The notes under the pieces: model-generated
Told to the model about the DNA's origin: nothing
The model's database searches: none
The model's input: only the letters and a program-made list of their open reading frames with translations
Position numbers and translations under genes: made by a program
Assembly (NCBI RefSeq): GCF_017315725.1
Contig: NZ_JAFLRG010000001.1
Span: 2,108,001 to 2,172,000 of the forward strand
Direction of reading: 5' to 3'
Source of the DNA: Trinickia acidisoli
Lineage (GTDB): Bacteria > Pseudomonadota > Gammaproteobacteria > Burkholderiales > Burkholderiaceae
Length of the DNA stretch: 64,000 nt
Part shown: positions 7,807 to 15,876 of the stretch, in pieces
How the letters are laid out: every line of letters begins with the position of its first letter
Numbering within the stretch: the first letter of the stretch is position 1

Positions 7807-8598
7807 TCATGCCGAGGCGAGCCAGGCTACGCTTCGCCGCGCATCCTCGGCGAGTGCCCGCTCGTCGAGCGGAAACTCGATGCCGCGCGGCGCAGTGCGC
7901 GGCAACCTGTCCAAGACGGCTTGAAACAAGGGGTCCTGTGGCGCCGGTGCGACAGGAAAGCGTCGCACCCCCTGCCCCTCGGACGACTTGCAATGCACGT
8001 ACTCGACATACGGAGCCAGCGCACCGGCTGCATCGAGCGGCGCTTCGCCGGGCCATTGCCAGTTACCGACGTCGAACGTCATGCCGAGGACATCGGCCGA
8101 GCCTTTCCGTTCAAGCGCCGCGAACAGCGCAACGAATTGGGCGATCGTGCCGTCCTGCTCGCGCTGACCGTTCTCGACAACGAGCCGGGCGCGGTGGCCC
8201 GCGCTCACGCGGGCAATCGTCGCGCCGCCCGCCTCACCGCTGAATCCGCCCAATTGGAGCTTGACCCAGCGCGCACCGAGTGCGTCGGCCTCGGCATAGG
8301 CTGCCGCCAGTGCCGTCGCGTTCAACGCGCCATCGTCGCAGTAGAGCGCGGCCGGCGTCGAGTAGACGGACCACATGTCGCGCGCGGCCACCGCGGCGCC
8401 GAGCGCGTGCAGCGCTTCGAGAGCGGCATCGGCCTCGTGCGCAAACAACTCGCGACGCACTTCGAAGCCCGCCGCCCCCGCATCAGCGGCGGTGTCGAGC
8501 CATGCCGCATGACCGCGCTGGCGCACCGCTTGCACCCCGAACGCGCTCGCCACGATAACGACTTTCACAGCAGGCCAACTGTTATTCGCGTTCGACAT
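7807..8598 (-). CDS. kguE: KguE-type sugar phosphate isomerase/epimerase-like protein
   Basis: The 263-residue protein has the TIM-barrel fold of the xylose-isomerase-like family, with conserved patches such as WVKLQLGGFSGE, RLVVENGQ, GMTFDVGNWQW and YVHCKSSEG. The Glu, Asp and His in the last three are the usual metal ligands. It is the first gene of kguEKTD in Pseudomonas and here, and its exact reaction is unsettled. The ATG at 8598 lies only four bases from the operator palindrome and has no Shine-Dalgarno sequence. A GTG at 8568 (VKVVIVASAFG) is an alternative start that would leave the palindrome in the leader. Confidence 0.82.
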   Translation of the reverse strand: MSNANNSWPAVKVVIVASAFGVQAVRQRGHAAWLDTAADAGAAGFEVRRELFAHEADAALEALHALGAAVAARDMWSVYSTPAALYCDDGALNATALAAAYAEADALGARWVKLQLGGFSGEAGGATIARVSAGHRARLVVENGQREQDGTIAQFVALFAALERKGSADVLGMTFDVGNWQWPGEAPLDAAGALAPYVEYVHCKSSEGQGVRRFPVAPAPQDPLFQAVLDRLPRTAPRGIEFPLDERALAEDARRSVAWLASA

Positions 8599-8602
8599 TG
8601 AA

Positions 8603-8616
8603 TGGAACCGGTTCCA
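8603..8616. promoter_or_regulatory. PtxS-type operator before kguE
   Basis: TGGAACCGGTTCCA is a perfect 14-bp palindrome. It differs from the published PtxS operator TGAAACCGGTTTCA only by a symmetrical A-to-G and T-to-C change at positions 3 and 12. It lies directly upstream of the kgu operon, where repressor binding would block expression. The protein-DNA link is inferred. Confidence 0.78.
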
Positions 8617-8787
8617 ATGTTACTTCAAAAAAACGAGCGCGACGCTCGATTGACGCAATCTTGCCTTCGACATCCCGCGCCGCCCATCATGGTAATCCCT
8701 AGCGGGGCTCAGCAGGCCTGGCCACGTGCCGCTGAGCCGCTGAGCCGCTGAGCCGCATGTCTGCGAATACGCAACGACAAACCGCAG

Positions 8788-9702
8788 TCAGTTCGATTGC
8801 GCCGCCGGACCGGGCGCGGCCTCGCACAGCGCCAAGAATCCTGCCGCGACGCGAGATGGCGCCCCCTCGTGCGGGACGAGAATCGAGAAATGGCGAGTCA
8901 GCGGCCGGGCCGCGATCGACAACTGCGCGAGTGCGCCATCTTCGTGGCGCATCGCCATCGCGGAAACGAATCCCACGCCCATACCGGCACGCACGGCCTC
9001 CTTGACGCCCTCGACGCCCGCCACGGCCAAGGCGACCCGTACTCCGACACCGGCCGCCTCGAACGACTGTTCGACGAACTGCCGCACGCCCGAACCCTCT
9101 TCTCGCATGACGAGCGGATAGGCCGCCACGTCCTCCAACGTCGGCTGCGCGGCGTGTTGCGCCATGCGCTCGGCCAACGGATGAGCACGCGGAACGATTG
9201 CAACGATCTCGTCCTCCCGCCAAACCCGTACGCCCGTGCCTTCGGGCAAATCCGCGCCGACCGGCCCCTCGATCATCGCGACGTCGAGCGAAGCCAGCGA
9301 AGCAACAATTTCCCCGGTATTGCCACCGGCTGTCTGGATCTCGACTTCGGGATATCGGCGCTGAAACTCGGCGATCAAGTAGGGCAGCAGATAGCTCGCG
9401 ACGGTGGTGCTCGCCCCGATGCGCAGCGTGCCGCGTGCGACGCCGCGCAACGCGTCGCGATAGGCCAGCGCTTGGCGAAACGTGTCGCGCAGCTTGAGCG
9501 CGTAGTCGGCCAGTTGGGCGCCGCTCGGCGTCAGCCGCACACCGCGGCCGTCGCGCCGATAGAGCGGCTCGCCGAATTCATCCTGCAACTGCCGCAATTG
9601 CCCCGACACGGCCGGCTGCGACAAATGCAAAGCATCCGCCGCGCGGCTGATGTTCTGGCGCTCGGCCACGGCGGCGAACGTTATCAGTTGATCGGGTGTC
9701 AT
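8788..9702 (-). CDS. LysR-family transcriptional regulator (YeiE-like)
   Basis: The 304-residue protein has a LysR winged helix-turn-helix at the N-terminus (TFAAVAERQNISRAADALHLSQPAVS, residues about 8-34) and two effector-binding subdomains. ATG 9702 is used; TTG 9708 is possible. It is transcribed divergently from a YeiH-family transporter gene, the arrangement of yeiE and yeiH in enterobacteria, so it most likely controls that gene and itself. An LTTR box lies 12 bases upstream. The inducer is unknown. Related regulators include CysB- and CbbR-type proteins responding to sulfur or carbon metabolites. Confidence 0.85.
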   Translation of the reverse strand: MTPDQLITFAAVAERQNISRAADALHLSQPAVSGQLRQLQDEFGEPLYRRDGRGVRLTPSGAQLADYALKLRDTFRQALAYRDALRGVARGTLRIGASTTVASYLLPYLIAEFQRRYPEVEIQTAGGNTGEIVASLASLDVAMIEGPVGADLPEGTGVRVWREDEIVAIVPRAHPLAERMAQHAAQPTLEDVAAYPLVMREEGSGVRQFVEQSFEAAGVGVRVALAVAGVEGVKEAVRAGMGVGFVSAMAMRHEDGALAQLSIAARPLTRHFSILVPHEGAPSRVAAGFLALCEAAPGPAAQSN

Positions 9703-9713
9703 ATGCAAGAAAG

Positions 9714-9730
9714 TATCGGACGTACCGATA
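9714..9730. promoter_or_regulatory. LysR-type regulator binding site
   Basis: TATCGGACGTACCGATA contains ATC-N9-GAT and therefore T-N11-A, the classical LysR-type box, with 6-base complementary arms. It lies in an AT-rich stretch between the divergent regulator and transporter genes. A perfect ATAAGCTTAT at 9757-9766 may be part of the transporter promoter region. Confidence 0.6.
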
Positions 9731-9816
9731 TATTACTTCACAAATGACGATTTTTCATAAGCTTATACGTCAACTAGGATTAGCGCATCGAAACCCTGCC
9801 CCAATAGGCATCCGCG

Positions 9817-10914
9817 ATGTCCCACACGACTACGTTCTCCGCGCCGTCCCAGCCCGCCTCGCACGGTCAACTCAACGGCATCCTCTTCGTCGCGCTGTTC
9901 GCCGCGGCGGTCACGCGGCTTGCCGCCCTGCCCGCCATTGCCGGGCTCGGCATCAGCCCGCTCATCGTCGGCATCATCGCCGGCGCCCTCTACGGCAACA
10001 CGTTGCGCGCCGGCATGCCCGCGCACTGGGCCGCCGGCGTCAATTTTTCCGCACGCAAGCTGTTGCGCATCGCAGTCGCCTTCTTCGGTCTGCGCGTGAG
10101 CTTGCAGGAAATCGCCCAAGTCGGGCTACCCGGGCTCACCGTCTCGGTGCTCGTCGTCGTCAGCACGCTGCTGCTCGGCACCTGGCTCGGCATGAAGCTG
10201 ATGAAGCTCGATCGGGACACGGCCATCCTCAACGCGGCCGGCAGCGCGATTTGCGGCGCAGCCGCGGTGCTCGCGTTCGAATCGACGCTGCAATCCAAGC
10301 CCGAAAAGAGCGCCGTCGCGGTGGGCAGCGTCGTCCTGTTCGGCACGTTGTCGATGTTCCTCTATCCGCTGATGTACCGCGCCGGCTGGATTCATCTCGA
10401 TACGCTCGGCGTCGGGCTCTTCTTCGGTGGCACGATTCATGAGGTTGCGCAGGTCGTCGGCGCGGCCAGCAATGTCAGCGCGGAAGCGACGCACATCGCG
10501 ACGATCGTCAAGATGACCCGCGTCATGCTGCTCGTCCCCGTGCTGCTCGTCCTCGGCGTTTGGCTCGCACGCGACGCGCGCCGCGATGTCTCGGCGGCCT
10601 CGGCTTCTGTGTCGGGCAAACGCGGCCGCGCGCACGCGCCGCGCAAGCTGGCCGTGCCCTGGTTCGCGCTGGGCTTCCTCGCCTGCGTGCTCGTCAATTC
10701 GCTGCACGTGCTGCCGACGGCCGCGACGCAAACGGCCAACGCACTCGACACGTTCGCCTTGACAATGGCGATGACCGCGCTCGGCATCGAAACGCACATC
10801 TCGCAAGTGCGCAAGGCCGGCCCCCGTGCGCTGGCGACGAGCCTCATCCTCTATCTCTGGCTCGTCGTCGGCGGCCTGGCCATCACTTGGGGAGTCGAGC
10901 ACGTATTCGCCTGA
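9817..10914 (+). CDS. YeiH/UPF0324 family membrane protein, putative sulfate exporter
   Basis: The 365-residue protein has about ten hydrophobic segments and the family's signature patches: GIIAGALYGNTL, NFSARKLLRIAVAFFGLRVS, LNAAGSAICGAAAV and the GGTIHEVAQVVGA stretch. Members are annotated as putative sulfate exporters, on limited evidence. The gene faces away from a LysR regulator with a shared box between them, so it is likely induced by that protein. The ATG at 9817 lacks a strong ribosome-binding site. A hydrophilic basic loop lies at about residues 260-280. The substrate remains unproven. Confidence 0.85.
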   Translation: MSHTTTFSAPSQPASHGQLNGILFVALFAAAVTRLAALPAIAGLGISPLIVGIIAGALYGNTLRAGMPAHWAAGVNFSARKLLRIAVAFFGLRVSLQEIAQVGLPGLTVSVLVVVSTLLLGTWLGMKLMKLDRDTAILNAAGSAICGAAAVLAFESTLQSKPEKSAVAVGSVVLFGTLSMFLYPLMYRAGWIHLDTLGVGLFFGGTIHEVAQVVGAASNVSAEATHIATIVKMTRVMLLVPVLLVLGVWLARDARRDVSAASASVSGKRGRAHAPRKLAVPWFALGFLACVLVNSLHVLPTAATQTANALDTFALTMAMTALGIETHISQVRKAGPRALATSLILYLWLVVGGLAITWGVEHVFA

Positions 10915-11021
10915 TCGTGCCCGCGCCTGGCAAGCCGCGTGCTGCTGACCTCCGGTTGTCGCTCTCGTTGCCTGCGAGCGATCATTGAGGCGCGGCACGC
11001 CGCCGCTTTTTGGAGATACAG

Positions 11022-11762
11022 ATGCCTTACGAACTCTATTACTGGGATGGCCTGCAAGGCCGCGGCGAATTCGTCCGGCTGGCGTTGGAGGACGCACAAG
11101 CGCCCTATGTCGACATCGGGCGCGGCGGCGAAGATGAAGACGAAGGTGAGCGGCAAGCGGCGATGATGGCCGTCCTGAACAGCAAGACCGAGCCGATGAT
11201 CCCGTTCGCCCCACCGTTCCTGAAGGACGGCGATCTGATCGTCTCGCAGACGGCCAACATCTTGCTCTACCTCGGTCCCAAGCTCGGTCTCGCGCCCGAC
11301 ACCAACCTGCGCTACGTCGTGCACGGCTTGCAACTGACGATCGCCGACATGGTGACCGAAGTGCACGACACCCATCATCCGATCGCGAGCGGCCAGTATT
11401 ACGAGGAGCAAAAGGTGCCGGCCAAAACGCGCGCGACCGATTTCCTCGAGCACCGCTTGCCGAAGTTCATGCGCTACTTCGAGCGCGTGCTGGCGCAAAA
11501 CCCGCACGGCGACCGTCATCTCGTCGGCGATTCGCTGACTTACGTCGATTTATCGATGTTCCAGTTGATCGAAGGGCTGCATTACGCGTTTCCGCGCGCA
11601 ACCGCACGCTTCGCCTCGCGCTACCCGCGTCTGGCGGCCTTGCGCAAAGCGGTTGGAGCACGCCCCTACATCGCCGCGTATTTGGCGTCCGAGCGCCGCC
11701 TGCCCTTCAACGAGACCGGGATTTTCCGCCACTACCCGGAACTCGACGCGGCGGCCCACTGA
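11022..11762 (+). CDS. Glutathione S-transferase family protein
   Basis: The 246-residue cytosolic protein has a thioredoxin-like N-terminal domain (YELYYWDGLQGRGEFVRLAL) with a Tyr in the position used for glutathione activation in alpha/mu/pi-type enzymes. It has the SQTANILLYLG segment corresponding to the gamma-glutamyl-binding site and a helical C-terminal domain with the DLSMFQLIEGL motif. The start follows TGGAG. The substrate is unknown. An acidic insertion (GRGGEDEDEGE) after the second strand is noticeable. It lies downstream of the YeiH-type gene and is not obviously co-transcribed with the CLC gene. Confidence 0.85.
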   Translation: MPYELYYWDGLQGRGEFVRLALEDAQAPYVDIGRGGEDEDEGERQAAMMAVLNSKTEPMIPFAPPFLKDGDLIVSQTANILLYLGPKLGLAPDTNLRYVVHGLQLTIADMVTEVHDTHHPIASGQYYEEQKVPAKTRATDFLEHRLPKFMRYFERVLAQNPHGDRHLVGDSLTYVDLSMFQLIEGLHYAFPRATARFASRYPRLAALRKAVGARPYIAAYLASERRLPFNETGIFRHYPELDAAAH

Positions 11763-11778
11763 AGTGAATACGCCAAGA

Positions 11779-11814
11779 CGCCAACGCAAACGCAAACGCC
11801 AACGCAAACGTAAG
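11779..11814 (+). repeat. Short hexanucleotide tandem tract
   Basis: Six successive hexamers follow the pattern CGCCAA, CGCAAA, CGCAAA, CGCCAA, CGCAAA, CGTAAG in the gap between the glutathione transferase and the CLC gene, 97 bases before the CLC start codon. Such imperfect tracts can vary in length by slippage. Confidence 0.55.
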
Positions 11815-11910
11815 CCGATTGCCGGTGCAGCGGAGACGTTCGCCAGCCCAGGGCCGATGCTATGCTTGCGCTCGTCCCAAGTTCATCGAACCCCGAGCTG
11901 ACGCTTTCCC

Positions 11911-13644
11911 GTGCTTTCATTCCTGCTTCGACTGCGCACGCGCGCCCAATCGCTCTTTCGCCTGTCCGAGTCCCATACGATGCTCGTCTGGGCCGTTATC
12001 GTCGGCGTGCTCGGCGCGTTTGCCACCGTCGCGTTCCGGCATGCGATCGACGCCTTCCAATGGATGTTCACCGGGCACAGCGGCAGCTTCGTCGCCATGG
12101 CGCACACGCTGCCGTGGACCATCCGGTTCTGGCTGCCCGCCGCCGGCGGTCTGCTTGCCGGCGGCTTTTTGATCGTGGCGCGCCGCCGTGCCGACAAGCA
12201 CGCGAGTTCCGATTACATGGAAGCCATCGGGATCGGCGAAGGCGTCGTGCCGGTGTGGGAAAGCGCCTGGCGCAGCGTCTCGTCGCTGTTTACGATCGGC
12301 TTTGGCGGGTCGATCGGCCGCGAAGGGCCGATGGTGCAGCTCGCCGCGCTGGCCGGCTCGATCGTCGGCCGCGTGGTGCATTTCGATCCGCCACGGCTGC
12401 GGCTGCTCGTCGCCTGCGGCGCAGCGGCGGGGATCACCTCGGCCTATAGCGCGCCGATCGCCGGCGCGTTCTTCGTCACCGAGATCGTGCTCGGCTCGAT
12501 CGCCATGGAAAACTTCGGGCCGCTCTTGGTCTCGTCCGTGGTGGCCAACATCGTCATGCGCGAATTTTCGGGCTACAAACCGCCGTATGAGATGCCCGTG
12601 TTCCCCGCGATCGCCGGCCTCGAAGTGCTGCTGTTCGTCGCGCTCGGTCTTCTGTGCGGCGCCGTGGCGCCGCAGTTCCTGCACCTGATCGAGTCGTCGC
12701 GGGCCCGGTTTCGGCGGCTGCCGGTGCCCTTGCCCGTGCGGCTCGCACTCGGCGGGCTCGTCGTCGGCATCATTTCCGTCTGGGTGCCCGAGGTCTGGGG
12801 CAACGGCTACAGCGTCGTCAACTCGATCCTGCACTCGCCGTGGACCTGGAGCGCACTCGTCGTCGTGCTCGTGTGCAAGATCATTGCGACAGCCGCCACG
12901 GTCGGCTCAGGCGCCGTCGGCGGCGTCTTTACGCCAACCCTATTCGTCGGCGCAACACTCGGATCGCTGTTCGGCCTGGGCGTGCACGGTCTTTGGCCGC
13001 ATGGCACGTCAGGCGCGTTCGCCTACGCGATGGTCGGCATGGGCGCGTTCCTGGCCGGCGCCACCCAAGCGCCGCTGATGGCGATCCTCATGATCTTCGA
13101 GATGACGCTCAGCTATCAGGTGGTCCTGCCGCTGATGCTGTCGTGCGTCGTCGCTTATTTCGTCTCGCGCGCGATCAACAAGACGTCGATGTACGAAATC
13201 ACGCTGCGCCGCAATGCCGACGAGCAAGAGCGAATGCGGCTTCGCGCGGCCCAGGTGCGCGAGCTCGTCAAGCCGGCCGACACGATCGTGCGTCTCGACA
13301 CCAGCGTGCGCGACATGACGCGCGTATTTCTCGAATACCCGGTGAAGTACCTGTACGTCACCGACGAGGCCGGGCTTTTCCGGGGCGTCGTCGCCTTGAA
13401 GGACATCACGTCCGATTTGCTCGAAAAACGCGATACCTCGACGCACACCGCCGCCGATTACCTGCAACCGGAGTTCGCCGTCCTCACGCCCGATATGCCG
13501 ATCAGCGTCGCTTTGCAGCGCTTCTTGGCGTTCCGCGGCGAGCGCCTGCCCGTCGTGGCGAGCGCCGAGCAGCCGACGCTCGTCGGCGCCGTGTACAAGA
13601 CGTCGCTGCTCGACGCCTACCGTCGGATGAATCCCGCTATCTGA
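11911..13644 (+). CDS. CLC family chloride channel/transporter with C-terminal CBS pair
   Basis: The 577-residue protein has the CLC membrane domain (residues about 25-420) followed by two CBS domains (about 450-575, VRLDTSVRDMTRVF and TPDMPISVALQRF). The gating glutamate is present in GREGP at 136-140, and the GGVFTPTLFVG anion-binding motif is intact. The first selectivity motif (GSGIP in E. coli) is replaced by SSDYM. The residue aligned with the proton-transfer Glu203 of E. coli ClC-ec1 appears to be Ile192, after a conserved Glu191. The protein should conduct or exchange chloride at the inner membrane, with nucleotide control through CBS. GTG 11911 is the start; ATG 11980 is the alternative. 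Confidence 0.9.
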   Translation: MLSFLLRLRTRAQSLFRLSESHTMLVWAVIVGVLGAFATVAFRHAIDAFQWMFTGHSGSFVAMAHTLPWTIRFWLPAAGGLLAGGFLIVARRRADKHASSDYMEAIGIGEGVVPVWESAWRSVSSLFTIGFGGSIGREGPMVQLAALAGSIVGRVVHFDPPRLRLLVACGAAAGITSAYSAPIAGAFFVTEIVLGSIAMENFGPLLVSSVVANIVMREFSGYKPPYEMPVFPAIAGLEVLLFVALGLLCGAVAPQFLHLIESSRARFRRLPVPLPVRLALGGLVVGIISVWVPEVWGNGYSVVNSILHSPWTWSALVVVLVCKIIATAATVGSGAVGGVFTPTLFVGATLGSLFGLGVHGLWPHGTSGAFAYAMVGMGAFLAGATQAPLMAILMIFEMTLSYQVVLPLMLSCVVAYFVSRAINKTSMYEITLRRNADEQERMRLRAAQVRELVKPADTIVRLDTSVRDMTRVFLEYPVKYLYVTDEAGLFRGVVALKDITSDLLEKRDTSTHTAADYLQPEFAVLTPDMPISVALQRFLAFRGERLPVVASAEQPTLVGAVYKTSLLDAYRRMNPAI

Positions 13645-13796
13645 CATCTTCGCTTGTGCGAGCGGCCCACGCTTGCGCCAATGGTAAAGCGCCGCATATT
13701 TTCTACAATGAAAAGCAGGCCGCCGAGCCCGCCGTGCGCTGTACCCAAGCGCGCCGAGCGCAGCCCTTTCGATCGATCAGTCGATCCGGAGCGAAG

Positions 13797-15134
13797 ATGA
13801 GCGAACCGTCCCTCGACGCCGTACGTCGCGACCACGCGGGTTGGACCTTCGTGCATATCGAAGGCGAACCGTACGATCGTGGCGAACAGCACGGTCAGTT
13901 ACTCGCCGCTGAAATCAAAAACGCGATCCATACCGCGAAGTACCTTGCGCGCTGGGACACCGGAGAAGATTTCGAAACCTTCACGAAGGCGGCCGTTTCG
14001 CAGTTCGCGCCGAAGCTCGACACGGAATTCGCGGACGAGATCCAGGGCATCGCCGATGGCGCGAAGCTGCGTTTCGACGAAGTGCTCGCATGGAACGGCT
14101 ATATGGACCTGCTGCAAAGCTGGTGGCCGTCGCAAGTGGCCGCGCGCGAGCCGCGGCTCGGCTTGAAGCCTTGGTCGGGCCGGCGCGGGCATCATTGCAG
14201 CGCATTCATCGCGACGGGCAGCGCGACACGAGATGGGCGCATCGTGATGGCGCACAACTCCTGGGATCGCTACGCGGCGGGCGACGCCTTCAACGTCGTG
14301 TTCGACATCGTGCCCGACTCCGGCCATCGGATCTTGATGCAAGGGCTGCCGGGCTGCATTTCGAGCCTGACCGACTTCTGGCTGACGTCGGCAGGACTCA
14401 TGATCACCGAGACGACGATCTCGAACTTCGCCGGCTACAACAGCGCCGGCGCGCCGGAGTTCTACCGCTCGCGCCGCGCGACGCAGTACGCGAACAGCAT
14501 CGGCGACTGGTGCGAGATGTTCGCGATGTCGAACAACGGCGGCTACGCCAACAGTTGGCTGCTGGGCGACACCAAGACGGGCGAAATCGCACGGTACGAA
14601 CTCGGCCTGCACTACTCCGGATTCGAAAGCACGAAAGACGGGTTCTATAGCGGCTACAACACCGCCACGGATTTGAAGATCCGCAATCAGGAATGCGTCG
14701 GCGAGGGCGAGGATTACACCGACGTGCGCAAAAACGGTGCGCGCCGGCTGCGCTTCATGCAGTTGGCGGAACTGCACCACGGCAAGATCGATCTGGAACT
14801 CGCCAAGCAAATGATCGCGGACCACCACGACGTCTATTTGGACCGCGACGACAACCCGTGCTCGCGCACGATCTGCGGGCATTTGGAGCTCGACGACGCC
14901 CGTTTCGGCGCGTCGGATCAGGGCCCGTTCAATCCGTGGGGAGCAAACGACGGCAAGGTCGTCGACAGCGACATGGCGCGCGATCTGGCGTTCTGGGCAC
15001 GTTGGGGCCACCCGTGCGGCAAGCCGTTCGACGCCCAGGCGTTCATGAAGCGCCATCCGCAGTGGAATTGGCTCAACGGTTACATGCGCGACCGGCCCTC
15101 GTGGCCATGGACGCGCTTCGAGGTGCTGCGTTAG
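13797..15134 (+). CDS. Phospholipase-B-like / C45-type Ntn hydrolase
   Basis: The 445-residue protein resembles the N-terminal-nucleophile hydrolases of the C45 and phospholipase-B-like group. A DRGEQHGQLLA segment (28-38) precedes a HHCSAFIATG stretch in which Cys134 would become the nucleophile after self-cleavage. The conserved RIVMAHNSWDRY follows. These enzymes cleave or form amide bonds in acyl-amino acids, penicillins or lipids. Most PLB-like proteins are eukaryotic lysosomal or secreted, but no signal peptide is visible here, so it is probably cytosolic. The start at 13797 follows GGAGCGAAG. A stem-loop follows the stop. The substrate is unknown. Confidence 0.75.
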   Translation: MSEPSLDAVRRDHAGWTFVHIEGEPYDRGEQHGQLLAAEIKNAIHTAKYLARWDTGEDFETFTKAAVSQFAPKLDTEFADEIQGIADGAKLRFDEVLAWNGYMDLLQSWWPSQVAAREPRLGLKPWSGRRGHHCSAFIATGSATRDGRIVMAHNSWDRYAAGDAFNVVFDIVPDSGHRILMQGLPGCISSLTDFWLTSAGLMITETTISNFAGYNSAGAPEFYRSRRATQYANSIGDWCEMFAMSNNGGYANSWLLGDTKTGEIARYELGLHYSGFESTKDGFYSGYNTATDLKIRNQECVGEGEDYTDVRKNGARRLRFMQLAELHHGKIDLELAKQMIADHHDVYLDRDDNPCSRTICGHLELDDARFGASDQGPFNPWGANDGKVVDSDMARDLAFWARWGHPCGKPFDAQAFMKRHPQWNWLNGYMRDRPSWPWTRFEVLR

Positions 15135-15156
15135 GGCCGCGATTCAAGCGCGGCCT
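15134..15156 (+). terminator. Stem-loop immediately after the Ntn hydrolase gene
   Basis: GGCCGCG and CGCGGCC form a 7-bp stem with loop ATTCAAG directly after the stop codon. The U-tract is missing, so termination is uncertain. Confidence 0.35.
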
Positions 15157-15258
15157 AGGCACGAGGCATGCTGCGACGTGAATCGGCAAGCGTCGTCGGG
15201 TTAGACGGACAGGTCCGAAGGCATCGGCGGCATGCTCTATCGAGAAGGAGGTCGAGCG

Positions 15259-15522
15259 ATGAAAGTCTCGACACTGACAACCATGGCATTGCTCTCGGCT
15301 TCGTGCTTCGCGGCACCGATTCATACCGGCAGATTCGACAGCGCCACCGCCCGCGCCGCCTTGGCGGTGGCCCGTGCGAATGCAGCTCCCGTCGCGCCGC
15401 CCGCGCCCAATGTGACGGCGGACCCCGCCGCGGCGAAAGGGCGCTGGGTTCGCATCACGCTGCCCAAACCGCACGAACTGGCGAACCGCTTCGCTGCCCA
15501 CGAACGGCAGGCTCGCACGTGA
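15259..15522 (+). CDS. Small secreted protein of unknown function
   Basis: The 87-residue product has a signal peptide (MKVSTLTTMALLSASCFA, cleavage near FA-AP) and a short Ala/Pro-rich mature chain ending in RITLPKPHELANRFAAHER. ATG 15259 is supported by AAGGAGG seven bases upstream. Its TGA at 15520-15522 overlaps the GTG start of the next gene, so the two are translationally coupled. I do not recognise the family. The LPKPHELANRF segment could be a peptide or protein-binding tail. Confidence 0.6.
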   Translation: MKVSTLTTMALLSASCFAAPIHTGRFDSATARAALAVARANAAPVAPPAPNVTADPAAAKGRWVRITLPKPHELANRFAAHERQART

Positions 15523-15821
15523 GCGCGCCCGGCAAGCATCGCACGCAAGCCACTGCCGGGATGCCGGCGAGTTCGGATCCGCGCACGGCGCCCGATATGT
15601 CGGCGGTGCCGATGGAAGCGATCGATTTGCAAATCGCGGACGTGCTGCACGCCGTGCGCTATCCGGCCAACAAGGATCGGATCGTCGACGCGGCGCGCGA
15701 TGCCGGTGCAAGCAACGCATTGCTCGCGATTCTCGATGGGTTACCCGAACAGGACTATGCCGACGTCGATGCGGTGACGCAGCTCATCGGCAGCAATTAC
15801 GGCCCGGGCCTCGGGCTGTAA
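15519..15821 (+). CDS. DUF2795 domain protein
   Basis: The 100-residue protein carries the DUF2795 pattern in its C-terminal half: DVLHAVRYPANKDRIVDAARDAG, then a helix, then LPEQDYADVDAV. The domain is a small helical fold seen in many soil bacteria, sometimes linked to stress or DNA, without a proven function. The start is taken as GTG 15519 because it forms a GTGA overlap with the preceding secreted-protein gene. ATG 15561 is the alternative. The first 35 residues are Ala/Pro-rich and probably disordered. Confidence 0.65.
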   Translation: MSAPGKHRTQATAGMPASSDPRTAPDMSAVPMEAIDLQIADVLHAVRYPANKDRIVDAARDAGASNALLAILDGLPEQDYADVDAVTQLIGSNYGPGLGL

Positions 15822-15876
15822 GCGCGGCGGCCGAGGGACTAAGCCGAGGATTAGGTCGAGAAGCCGGGTGCGACGA

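Noticed and set aside
12654..13796. In-frame extension upstream of the Ntn hydrolase reading through the CLC gene
   Set aside because: The extension is the wrong frame of the CLC gene. The hydrolase starts at 13797 after a GGAGCGAAG sequence.
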